From contig DCUN01000181.1 in assembly GCA_002327225.1 (NCBI GenBank), positions 1-14,396 on the forward strand: a stretch of 14,396 nt of DNA, given 5' to 3'. Within the stretch, counting starts at the first letter, position 1. The number at the start of each line of letters is the position of its first letter. Shown here one piece after another: positions 1 through 7,943 of this stretch. The notes beneath the pieces are model-generated. The model had not been told where the DNA came from. It saw nothing but the letters and a program-made list of their open reading frames with translations, and made no database searches. Source of the DNA: Desulfobulbaceae bacterium UBA2213 (lineage in GTDB: Bacteria > Desulfobacterota > Desulfobulbia > Desulfobulbales > Desulfocapsaceae). Both the position numbers and the translations under genes were made by a program.

Positions 1-3000
1 CGGGTACGGGCACGATCACCGACGATGACAGCGCCCCCATAGCCCAGGACAGCACCGTCGCTTTGGCCAAAAACACTTCACACGTTTTGACCGCTAACGA
101 CTTCGGTTTCAGCGATGCCGACGGGGATGGTTTGGCCAGCGTCAAGATCACCTCATTGGAAACAGACGGGAAACTGCTGTATTTCAATGGTTCGGCATGG
201 GCTGATGTGACGCTCAACCAGGTAATTATAAAAAGCAACATCGACAACGGCTATTTAGTCTTTCGGCCGGATACAGACGAAACCAACACGGTTGGAACGG
301 TCACAACACCGGCTGAGGACGCTGATCCTTCCCGGTATGCGCAATTTAGCTTCACGGTTAGCGACGGAGCTAATGACAGCCTGGTGCCGAACACCATCAC
401 CTATAGCGTCAACAAAGAATTGACTGTTTCAAGCCCGGTCGCAATCGATGAAGGTAAATCTACAGTATTTATTATTGATCTAAGTGACACCAGAGCCGTT
501 GCTACTGTCCTTGACCTAACTGTTGGTGGCGATGTAACGGCTGGTGATTACAATTCGGCGCTTTATTACAAAAATATTGCGTCTGATGGGCAAAGCTGGA
601 GCTGGGTACTTGCTGCTGGTAACCAAGTGCCGATCGCCGCTGGTGCTACCAGGGTTGAAGTGAAGGTCAGCACGATTGCAGACGGGGTGCCTGATAATGG
701 TGAGTTGTTGACACTTACGGCTGCAATAAGAGATTATGCCGAGAATGATATGGCAAACCTCACTGCCGTCGGCGCAACGACCATTAACGACTACCCGACA
801 CTGCTTGTAAGTGCGCCAGTATATGTGAGTGAGGGTAATAGTGCTATTTTTGAAGTTGGTTTGAGTTCTGTTAAAGCAACGAATACTGTCGTGAACCTTT
901 CTATCGGTGGCGAAGCTGTTGCGGCGGATTATAATTCCGTATATCAGTTTTCTACGGATGATGGTGCGAATTGGACTAATGTTGCAGGGAATCAAATAAC
1001 TATCCTGGGTAATGCCGCTGTTATCACCTCTGTTTTAGTAAAAATTACGACGATAAATGATGGCCTCACAGAGGGTAACGAGACATTGACTCTCACTGCG
1101 ACGACAAATGATCCAGTTGTTACAACCTCAGGTATTGCCAATGCTGGAATCGCTGTTTCTGATAGTACGGTGATTGTTGATAAAGTGTCCTTGAGTGTTT
1201 ATGAAGAAGAAAATGGGGTCGCAATTGTTGGTACGACTACGGTCGATACCACGGCAGATGCAAACTACACCTATACAGTGCTTGGGCAAGGCGTGCACGG
1301 TATTGTCACTGACAATGGTAATGGCACATTAAGGTATACGCCTGATACCGATTATTCCGGCCCGGACAGTTTCACCTTCTTCAAGACCGATGCTGCAGGC
1401 AACAGGACAACTGCCGAGGCTGAGGTCACAGTCATCCCTGTGGCTGATAGGCCAACGATCTCAATTACGGTGAACAATTCGGTGGCAACTACAGCTCCAT
1501 CCCCTGAAGTTGTTAAGAATGGTCAGTTCGAGCTGCAAACAGCGACAACTGAATTCCCGAATGGAACAACTCCCATTGCTGCTAATACGTTACTTAATTG
1601 GACACATTCTGCAGCGAGTGAGATATTCACAACAGTAGGTGATAGTGAATTAAACCTAACCCACCCAGGCAGTGGAACAAATATACTATTTACTCAAGCA
1701 GTGAGTGGTTTAGTTGTTGGTCAAGAATATACTATGAGTTTTGAGTATAGAACCCTTGGCACTGCCGCTTCTGCAACAATCTCTTATGTCCCAACTTCTG
1801 GAACTACAGTAACAAAAACGGTCAGTTTAACGTCAGTGAGCAGTTCCTCTTATACAACGACGTTTACAGCCACGAGTTCTACAGGCACCATTAGTTTGGA
1901 GGGTACAAATACTGGCGGGGCCAATAAAGATGGAATTATTATCGATGAGGTCTCTCTTAGGGGACCATCGACCACCACCTACACCTTCGATGTCAACATC
2001 AGCAATTCGCTGAACGATACGGATACAGCAAGCGCGTACCCTGAAGCGCTGCAAAACGTGACGGTTGCAGGTGTGCCGGCATCCGGCATATTCAGTGCGG
2101 GTATCAATAATGGCGGTGGTTCCTGGACATTTACCCAGGCGCAACTGGTAGGACTCAAAATAACCATGAATTCAGTTGATGCTACTGCAGTGGCGGGGTT
2201 TACACTCACTGCAACGACAACATCGCGAGAATCGAGTAATGGTGATGTCTCTCTTGTTGCTACAGATAGTGTAACCTATGTGAATACAAACGATGTGCCC
2301 ATGATCGGCGACAACACCCTGATCATGGCCAATGAGGTTGGATTTCTCGGGTCGGTAACGGATACGGTCACTACTTATTTCTCAGAAGATGGGGGGAATA
2401 CATTCAGCTGGGATCCTGCAAAATCGTCATTACCTGTGATTTACTCTGAAGGTCAATTGGTAACGATCGTTTATAATGATGCTACTGGCACTGTCACAGG
2501 TACGATTGATGGTGGTACTACGACTGTCTTCACAGTAGTTGTCAATATGCAAGGCGCTCTTGGCGTAAATAGCAATACAACTGATATCACCTATACTCAA
2601 CCCAGTGAACTTCTCGGCATCAAAGTGGTGATTGATGGCGGCATCGTTCTTCCCGGTGGCGGGAACAACGACACGATCGTTCTGGGCTTCAACGACAGTG
2701 CCGGGAATCTTTCAGAGGTGGATGCCATCATCGTCGCCCATAATCTTATAGAAGATACGGCGGCAGAGATACTAAGCGCAGCAGCAGAGCATACGGTCAA
2801 TACCAACAATTACTATATCGGGGTTGACAGTAACAACATGAATGCCGGCGATCAGTTGGTCATGGATTTTGTGACCGTGGCAACGGATGATGATGGCAAT
2901 ACCACCCATGCCAATGAAGTGGCTGAGATGCAGATATCGCTCTTCAACTTCGGCAGTGTAAAATCCGGTGATGAGCTCTATATCACGGTACTAACTGAGA

Positions 3001-4556
3001 ACCCTGCATTCCTGGGAGATATCAGTCGCGCGATCCGTGAAACCATCATCCTGACGGGCGACCCCGATTTTACCGAGATGAAATACACCATCTCATTGTC
3101 TGGTGGCCGCACCTTTATTGGTGTGGAATTCCTGGCCGGAAATCAGAGTTCATTCAAGCTGGGAATCGAGTCGATCACCGGTATCAGTTACAATACTGAC
3201 TTTGATATGACCTTAGGCTATACCATTACCGATGCTACTGGCGACAGTGACGGCGGCACCGTGACTATCAGCCTCGATGGTGATGAAACGATCATCTATG
3301 ACCCGACCAAAACCTCCATTGATGCCGGTAATGAACAATTGGGAACAACTTCCGGCAAAGATATCCTGGTATTGCCTACGGGTGTGAATATTAACTTTGC
3401 AAATGGACAATACGTAGAGCTTAAGAATTTTGAGGTTATCGATTTGACCAAAAATGGTAACCATGCGTTGACCAATCTGTCTGTGGCTGATGTGCAACGT
3501 ATGACAGATGCTGGGAATTATCTTGTGATCAAGGCAGATGCTGGAGATAGTGTTCAGCTTACAACGCAATGGCAGCGAATTGGAACAACAAATGTTTACC
3601 AGGATATTGCGACATCGACGGTTAAGGTAGAAATTGACGGTATTACACCTGCTTTGACCTCAACAGTCATCGATGGCGTTGTTGAAGGTCTCTATTACGA
3701 AACTTCATCCGGGCTGACAGGATATACAACAGTTGATGGCAGCTTCGATTATTTGGATGGCGATACGGTTACCTTCAGAATAGGCAATATCTTTCTCGGC
3801 AGTATTGATATGAGCGCTGTTAGTGACGGTCTGGTCTTCTTGCAGGATTTGGCTTCTCTTGATAGAACCGAATTGATTGATGAATATCTTGAAAATATGG
3901 CGGTGTTGCTTCAGTCTTTAGATTCTGATGTAAGTGATAAAATTGTGATTACCCAAGCCATGCATGAGTTGTTTGCTGAAAGTAATTACATTTTAAGAGA
4001 CATGACGGAAGGTCAGATCATCAACCTGATAGAGGCAGTTGGGCGAATTGCTGTCAGTGAAGAAGATGCCATGGCCCACGTCAAGGCGATGCTGATCAAC
4101 ATGACTTCATTGACCGAGGACGATTTTGCTGCTGCAGAGAGAGTCGGCCATGATATTCTCGTTGGTGGAGATGGTGAGGAAATATTTATCGGCTCCAGTG
4201 GCGTCGAGGGTATGAAAGCGGAAAATGCGGAAGCTCTTTACATCTGGGAGGCGAATGACCAGAGTCGGGAGGAAATAAACATGTTAAATGAACCTGACGG
4301 TTCAGACGTCACTCTATTGCATCTGGGGGATGTCCTGGTTGGGGAAGAGCAGGAAGGTGATGACTTGGATCAGTACCTCCGTGGTGATTCAACCGACACG
4401 GATACCGTCGTCAATGTCGATGTTGCTTGTGGCAACCCGATGGAGATTCCACCGGAAAGCAGTCTGGCGGATATGGAGCTGACAGCGGGTGCGGTCTTCG
4501 CAGGCCAGGATATAGTTACCGATTTATTGCTCAATGATATTGTGACACCAAGTTAA
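1..4556 (+). CDS. Giant type I-secreted adhesin, C-terminal part (5' end outside window)
   Basis: The frame is open from the window edge (first whole codon at base 3) to TAA at 4554-4556, so about 1,517 residues are visible and the true start lies upstream. The first residues, GTGTITDDD, look like the end of a Calx-beta repeat. There follow a cadherin/VCBS-like module (about 40-420), two Calx-beta-like modules (about 425-780 and 790-1170, each with an EG-S-F-V-LS strand and an E-LTLTA strand), another VCBS-like module (about 1190-1450), a jelly-roll-like module (about 1500-1965), and VCBS/T1SS-143-like beta modules (about 1970-3300). After these come a G-T-DGSF-Y--GDTVTFRIG module (about 3675-3800), a helical stretch and one degenerate RTX-type repeat (VGGDGEEIFIGSS, about 4163-4200). 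The last 110 residues resemble the VCA0849-type type I secretion signal. Its role would be cell-surface adhesion or biofilm formation after export by an ABC/MFP/TolC machine. The family call is firm; exact domain borders are estimates. Confidence 0.88.
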   Translation, partial: GTGTITDDDSAPIAQDSTVALAKNTSHVLTANDFGFSDADGDGLASVKITSLETDGKLLYFNGSAWADVTLNQVIIKSNIDNGYLVFRPDTDETNTVGTVTTPAEDADPSRYAQFSFTVSDGANDSLVPNTITYSVNKELTVSSPVAIDEGKSTVFIIDLSDTRAVATVLDLTVGGDVTAGDYNSALYYKNIASDGQSWSWVLAAGNQVPIAAGATRVEVKVSTIADGVPDNGELLTLTAAIRDYAENDMANLTAVGATTINDYPTLLVSAPVYVSEGNSAIFEVGLSSVKATNTVVNLSIGGEAVAADYNSVYQFSTDDGANWTNVAGNQITILGNAAVITSVLVKITTINDGLTEGNETLTLTATTNDPVVTTSGIANAGIAVSDSTVIVDKVSLSVYEEENGVAIVGTTTVDTTADANYTYTVLGQGVHGIVTDNGNGTLRYTPDTDYSGPDSFTFFKTDAAGNRTTAEAEVTVIPVADRPTISITVNNSVATTAPSPEVVKNGQFELQTATTEFPNGTTPIAANTLLNWTHSAASEIFTTVGDSELNLTHPGSGTNILFTQAVSGLVVGQEYTMSFEYRTLGTAASATISYVPTSGTTVTKTVSLTSVSSSSYTTTFTATSSTGTISLEGTNTGGANKDGIIIDEVSLRGPSTTTYTFDVNISNSLNDTDTASAYPEALQNVTVAGVPASGIFSAGINNGGGSWTFTQAQLVGLKITMNSVDATAVAGFTLTATTTSRESSNGDVSLVATDSVTYVNTNDVPMIGDNTLIMANEVGFLGSVTDTVTTYFSEDGGNTFSWDPAKSSLPVIYSEGQLVTIVYNDATGTVTGTIDGGTTTVFTVVVNMQGALGVNSNTTDITYTQPSELLGIKVVIDGGIVLPGGGNNDTIVLGFNDSAGNLSEVDAIIVAHNLIEDTAAEILSAAAEHTVNTNNYYIGVDSNNMNAGDQLVMDFVTVATDDDGNTTHANEVAEMQISLFNFGSVKSGDELYITVLTENPAFLGDISRAIRETIILTGDPDFTEMKYTISLSGGRTFIGVEFLAGNQSSFKLGIESITGISYNTDFDMTLGYTITDATGDSDGGTVTISLDGDETIIYDPTKTSIDAGNEQLGTTSGKDILVLPTGVNINFANGQYVELKNFEVIDLTKNGNHALTNLSVADVQRMTDAGNYLVIKADAGDSVQLTTQWQRIGTTNVYQDIATSTVKVEIDGITPALTSTVIDGVVEGLYYETSSGLTGYTTVDGSFDYLDGDTVTFRIGNIFLGSIDMSAVSDGLVFLQDLASLDRTELIDEYLENMAVLLQSLDSDVSDKIVITQAMHELFAESNYILRDMTEGQIINLIEAVGRIAVSEEDAMAHVKAMLINMTSLTEDDFAAAERVGHDILVGGDGEEIFIGSSGVEGMKAENAEALYIWEANDQSREEINMLNEPDGSDVTLLHLGDVLVGEEQEGDDLDQYLRGDSTDTDTVVNVDVACGNPMEIPPESSLADMELTAGAVFAGQDIVTDLLLNDIVTPS

Positions 4557-4589
4557 TTCAATTTTTTATTTTTAATGGGGGAAGTTGTG

Positions 4590-5966
4590 GTGATTAAAAA
4601 AGTTCTGGGAAGTTTTCTTCTTGTTCTGTTGTTGTTTCCTGCTGTTGTTCTGGGGGAGACTGTAGTTGATTTAGGCGCAAACCATGTTGCAGAGGATGCA
4701 GGCATGGTGTCTTTAGATGAAGTATCTGTTAATGAGAGTGTCAAGTGGGCATTGGCGAGTAGCCCCAGGTTGAAAATTCTGCAGAAAAATCGTGACGCCC
4801 TGGCCCATGAGCTCAGGCAGGCAAAAGGATACCGTCTCCCCTCCTTGAATCTGACATCGAGCTACGGGATGGATGAGCACAGCGATCTTGACACCCGTCG
4901 GCTCGGCGCCGATCCAGCGGATAATGAGTGGGAGGAGCGGGGTGAGGTCGCCCTGGTCCTGAGGCAATTACTGTATGATGGGGGCGACGTTTCGAGTCGG
5001 GTAGCAATCCAGCAGGCTAAGCTTGATTCGGGAGAGTATCGGGTAAAGGACAATGCGGAGTCCATTGCCCTTGATGCCGTTATTGCTCATTTGGCCGTCT
5101 ATCGCCAGACAAAACTGATGACCCTTGCTGAAAATAATATTCGTGACCATGAGAAAATGCTCGCTCACCTTATTCAACGCCAAAAAGGAGGGGCCGGCAG
5201 CAGTGCTGACGTGACTCAGGTACAAGGCCGCCTGTCTCGTGCAAGAGCCACGATGTATGCTATACAGGCGGATCTGGCTGCAAGTTCCGCTAATTACGAA
5301 AGAGTTGTCGGACGTTTACCTGGAAACCTTCAATTTGCAAAAACTCCAGAGGCAACCCCTGTCAATCTTGAGGACGCTCTGGCCTTGACTCGTAAAGGAA
5401 ATCCTAAAATTCTGGCCTTTGGTGTCGATGTCGCTGAGCTGGAATCTAGGTATAAGTTGGCCCGTTCACCCTATTCTCCACAATTCTTTCTGGAAGTGAG
5501 CAAAAGCTATCAGCATCAGGTCGCGGGAGACCCATCCTGGCAGGATAATAATGCCGCAATGGTGAAAATGAACTGGAACCTCTATAATGGTGGTACTGAT
5601 GTCGCCGGCCGTGAAGCTGCTTTGTCGCGTGTTCAGCAAGGAGTAGAGACTCTCCAGAATGAGATCCTGTATGTGGTTGAGGATACGCAGGGTACCTGGG
5701 CACAATATAAGGCCGTTATCGAAAAGAAAACCATGTACACAGATGCGATTGCGTATAATAAAACGACCCTTGATGCCTATATGAAACAGTTCACTCTCTC
5801 ACAGAGAAGCCTCCTTGATGTCTTGGATGCTGAAAATGAACTTTTTCAGTCTGCTGGTCTGCTGGTCACAGAGCAGGTTAACGAGTTGATAGCTGCGGGC
5901 CGCATCCTGGCGCTGCAAGGTGCTTTGGTGGAAACAGTTTTTCCACCTGCTGTCTTCACTGAATAG
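4590..5966 (+). CDS. TolC-family outer-membrane channel of a type I secretion system
   Basis: About 458 residues, the usual length of TolC/LapE-type proteins. The N-terminus is a signal peptide: IKK, a hydrophobic run, then PAVVLG before ETV. Two outer-membrane efflux repeats are visible, the first starting near SVNESVKWALASSP and the second near NLEDALALTRKGNP, each followed by long Ala/Gln/Leu-rich helices and an amphipathic beta stretch (for example YSPQFFLEVSKSY). This is the alpha-barrel plus beta-barrel plan of a trimeric channel across periplasm and outer membrane. An ATG at 4575 is in frame but has only AT-rich sequence before it. The GGGGGAAG at 4577-4584 is well placed for a GTG start at 4590, which I prefer. 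The gene begins 33 bp after the adhesin stop, so the two are probably cotranscribed and the channel probably exports that adhesin. The ABC transporter and membrane-fusion protein are not in the window. Confidence 0.9.
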   Translation: MIKKVLGSFLLVLLLFPAVVLGETVVDLGANHVAEDAGMVSLDEVSVNESVKWALASSPRLKILQKNRDALAHELRQAKGYRLPSLNLTSSYGMDEHSDLDTRRLGADPADNEWEERGEVALVLRQLLYDGGDVSSRVAIQQAKLDSGEYRVKDNAESIALDAVIAHLAVYRQTKLMTLAENNIRDHEKMLAHLIQRQKGGAGSSADVTQVQGRLSRARATMYAIQADLAASSANYERVVGRLPGNLQFAKTPEATPVNLEDALALTRKGNPKILAFGVDVAELESRYKLARSPYSPQFFLEVSKSYQHQVAGDPSWQDNNAAMVKMNWNLYNGGTDVAGREAALSRVQQGVETLQNEILYVVEDTQGTWAQYKAVIEKKTMYTDAIAYNKTTLDAYMKQFTLSQRSLLDVLDAENELFQSAGLLVTEQVNELIAAGRILALQGALVETVFPPAVFTE

Positions 5967-6026
5967 TGGCTCGAAGGGTATCGGTGTTTGGAATAGTGTT
6001 GGGAGAGGAATAAAAAGACATAAAAA

Positions 6027-6055
6027 AAGGGGTTAAGATTTAATCTTAACCCCTT
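6027..6055 (-). terminator. Rho-independent terminator of the tRNA-fMet gene
   Basis: A perfect inverted repeat, AAGGGGTTAAGATT, one T, then AATCTTAACCCCTT, so in practice a stem of about 12-13 bp with a small loop. Read on the minus strand it starts 10 nt after the tRNA CCA end and is followed by a run of seven T (A run at 6022-6028 on the plus strand, partly inside the stem). On the plus strand the same stem lies about 60 nt after the TolC-like gene but has no T run behind it, so it may stop that transcript only weakly. Confidence 0.8.
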
Positions 6056-6065
6056 GAATTTATAA

Positions 6066-6142
<77 letters not shown>

Positions 6143-6154
6143 ATGCATTTTGGC

Positions 6155-6182
6155 ATTATAGCAGATAGGCAGTTTATGTCAA
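6155..6182 (-). promoter_or_regulatory. Sigma-70 promoter of tRNA-fMet
   Basis: On the minus strand the sequence reads TTGACA (6182-6177), 16 nt, TATAAT (6160-6155), both hexamers matching the consensus exactly. The mature tRNA 5' end (6142) is 12 nt beyond the -10 box. The -35 box sits only 2 bp from the stop codon of the thioesterase gene. Confidence 0.85.
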
Positions 6183-6184
6183 GG

Positions 6185-6655
6185 TTATTCTCCTGGTTCT
6201 TCTCCTTGATGCGGAAAAGAGGGATGAGGGAGAAACGGTTGGAGTTTCCTTGCGATTTCGGTTGGCAGGGGGGTCAGTCTTCCCTCCCGGTTGACAGAGG
6301 CATGGGTGGTGAAACCTTTAGCCAGCAGGCGTATTTTGGCTCCCTCTTCTTCCCGCAGGATTTTATAACTGAAGGTGCAGGAGACCTTATTCAGTTCAGT
6401 GAGGCTGGTCTCGATGGTGAGCAGGTCGTCATAGCGGGCCGGGGCCTTGAAGCGAATATGGCATTCGGTTACCGGCAGGACGAAGCCCATCTGCTCAATA
6501 TCACGATAGGAACAGACCCAGGCCCGCATGAACTCGGTCCTGCCGAGCTCAAAGTAGCGCAGGTAGTTGGCGTTATAGACGACGGCCGCAGCGTCAGTGT
6601 CACCATAAAGGACGCGGTGCCGGCTGCGGTGGACCAGTTCTTTTATGGACGTCAT
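6185..6655 (-). CDS. ybgC: YbgC/4HBT-type acyl-CoA thioesterase
   Basis: A 156-residue single hot-dog-domain protein of the usual length for YbgC/FadM-type thioesterases, which hydrolyse acyl-CoA thioesters in the cytoplasm. The signature lies at residues 17-34, YGDTDAAAVVYNANYLRY; the second Asp of DTD (residue 21) aligns with the catalytic Asp18 of E. coli YbgC. Relative to the E. coli motif (DAGGVVYH) both glycines are Ala and the His is Asn. The later F-APARYDDLL-IET and FTTHASVNREGR segments also fit the fold. The start codon overlaps the stop of the preceding gene as ATGA (6655-6652), so translation is probably coupled and this is the third gene of the hom operon. It is not beside tol-pal genes, where YbgC is often found, so its substrate is uncertain. 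The last 20 residues are Pro/Glu-rich and probably disordered. Confidence 0.88.
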   Translation of the reverse strand: MTSIKELVHRSRHRVLYGDTDAAAVVYNANYLRYFELGRTEFMRAWVCSYRDIEQMGFVLPVTECHIRFKAPARYDDLLTIETSLTELNKVSCTFSYKILREEEGAKIRLLAKGFTTHASVNREGRLTPLPTEIARKLQPFLPHPSFPHQGEEPGE

Positions 6656-7881
6656 CCCTGTTTCTTCCGTTCCAGCAGTTTCTCCATGAGCAGTTCCCCG
6701 TTGACTAACCCATTGTGAAGGCGCTTGTCTTCAGCCTCGCCTGACCTCTCGCTGAAAGGGAGATTGCACCCCTGACTTGTCTGCCTGGAGTCGTAGAGGA
6801 TGGTGGGAACCGGATTTGTGGTATGGGTGCGCAGGCTTAAAGGGGTGAAGTGATCCATGGTGGCAATCAGGCGAAAATCTTCACCGCTTTCCTGCAGGCC
6901 CTTGAAGATGGGCCCCACAATCTTCCGGTCAAAGTCTTCAATGGCTTGTATCTTGTCCTGGAGCAATCCCTGGTGTCCGGCTTCATCCGGTGCTTCGACA
7001 TGGACAAAGACAAAATCCTGGGAACGAAGGGCTTCGAGTGCGGCCTGAGCCTTGCCTGCATAATTGGTATCGAGATAACCGGTGGCCCCGGGGACATTGA
7101 TGATCGAGAGTCCGGCGTTCACCCCAAGTCCTTTAAGCAGGTCCACAGCCGAGATCAGGCTGCCGCTCAGGCCAAAACGTTCAGCCAGGGTCGGCATTGA
7201 GGGTAACCTCCCTTCGCCCCAGAGCCAGATAGAGTTGGCCGGATTTTTGCCGGCAGCTACCCGACGGGCGTTGATGGGATGGGCTTCAAGGATTGCCCGG
7301 GCCTTGTCCAGGAGCGTGGCCCACTGGGGATGCTCACGGTAGCGGCTCCAGGGGGCTGTCACCTCCCTGCCTGTGAAGTCATGGGGCGGGACTGTGTCCA
7401 TCTGGGGATACCCGCCCTGCACCAGCAGGATGTGACGGTAGCTGACCCCGGCATGGAAGTGAAAGGTGTCGGTGGCACACCCCTCTTCGAGGGCGGCAAT
7501 CAGTTGGTGGGATTCCTCATTGCTGATATGGCCGGCGGAATAATCGATCATGTGTGGCTGATTATCTGGCGTCTGGCTCAGTGTGACCAGATTGCAGCGG
7601 AAGGCGGTCTGCTCCGGGCCAAGCGTGATACCCATGGCGGCAGCCTCGAGCGGCGCCCGACCGGTGTAGTATTCTTCAGGTTTATAGCCAAGCAGGGAGA
7701 GGTTGGCCACATCACTGCCCGGTGGATAGCCTTCCGGAATGGTGTGGGTGAGAAAAAGTTCACCCTGGCGGCACAGGGCGTCCATGAAGGGAGTGTCTGC
7801 AGCCTCCAGTGGGGTGCGGTTGTTCAGCTCGGCCATGGGCAGGTCTCCCATGCCGTCTCCTACCAGGATCAGGTATTTCAT
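6652..7881 (-). CDS. ApgM-family (cofactor-independent phosphoglycerate mutase-like) protein, proposed homoserine kinase
   Basis: A 409-residue member of the alkaline-phosphatase/iPGM metalloenzyme superfamily in its archaeal ApgM-like branch. Metal-binding and catalytic elements are visible: VGDGMGD (Asp9), GSDVANLSLLGY (Ser56, which aligns with the phosphorylated Ser of NSEVGH in iPGM), HVEAPDEAGHQG (about 290-300) and DHFTP (about 340). The family is usually annotated as phosphoglycerate mutase. However, a subgroup (TIGR02535, from memory) is a proposed homoserine kinase, found beside threonine genes in genomes without ThrB. Here the gene follows hom by 62 bp on the same strand, which favours homoserine kinase. 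A TTG at 7884 would add one Met; I chose the ATG at 7881, 8 nt after an AAGG. Its stop overlaps the thioesterase start. Family is certain; substrate is inferred. Confidence 0.9.
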   Translation of the reverse strand: MKYLILVGDGMGDLPMAELNNRTPLEAADTPFMDALCRQGELFLTHTIPEGYPPGSDVANLSLLGYKPEEYYTGRAPLEAAAMGITLGPEQTAFRCNLVTLSQTPDNQPHMIDYSAGHISNEESHQLIAALEEGCATDTFHFHAGVSYRHILLVQGGYPQMDTVPPHDFTGREVTAPWSRYREHPQWATLLDKARAILEAHPINARRVAAGKNPANSIWLWGEGRLPSMPTLAERFGLSGSLISAVDLLKGLGVNAGLSIINVPGATGYLDTNYAGKAQAALEALRSQDFVFVHVEAPDEAGHQGLLQDKIQAIEDFDRKIVGPIFKGLQESGEDFRLIATMDHFTPLSLRTHTTNPVPTILYDSRQTSQGCNLPFSERSGEAEDKRLHNGLVNGELLMEKLLERKKQG

Positions 7882-7943
7882 CAAGAATGCCTTGGTCTGA
7901 AGTTGAGGGTGTGCTGCCAGAGGTTCACGAGGTGGCGTATTGC

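Noticed and set aside
423..1175. Possible CRISPR or tandem DNA repeats in the adhesin
   Set aside because: The similarity is at protein level between Calx-beta-like modules; there are no identical short repeats with regular spacers.
4575..4589. ATG at 4575 as start of the TolC-like gene
   Set aside because: No Shine-Dalgarno lies before it, and the G-rich segment it contains is better read as the ribosome binding site for the GTG at 4590. The choice does not change the mature protein.
7882..7943. Terminator or internal promoter between hom and the ApgM-like gene
   Set aside because: No stem with a T run and no convincing promoter boxes in these 62 bp, so a single operon is preferred.
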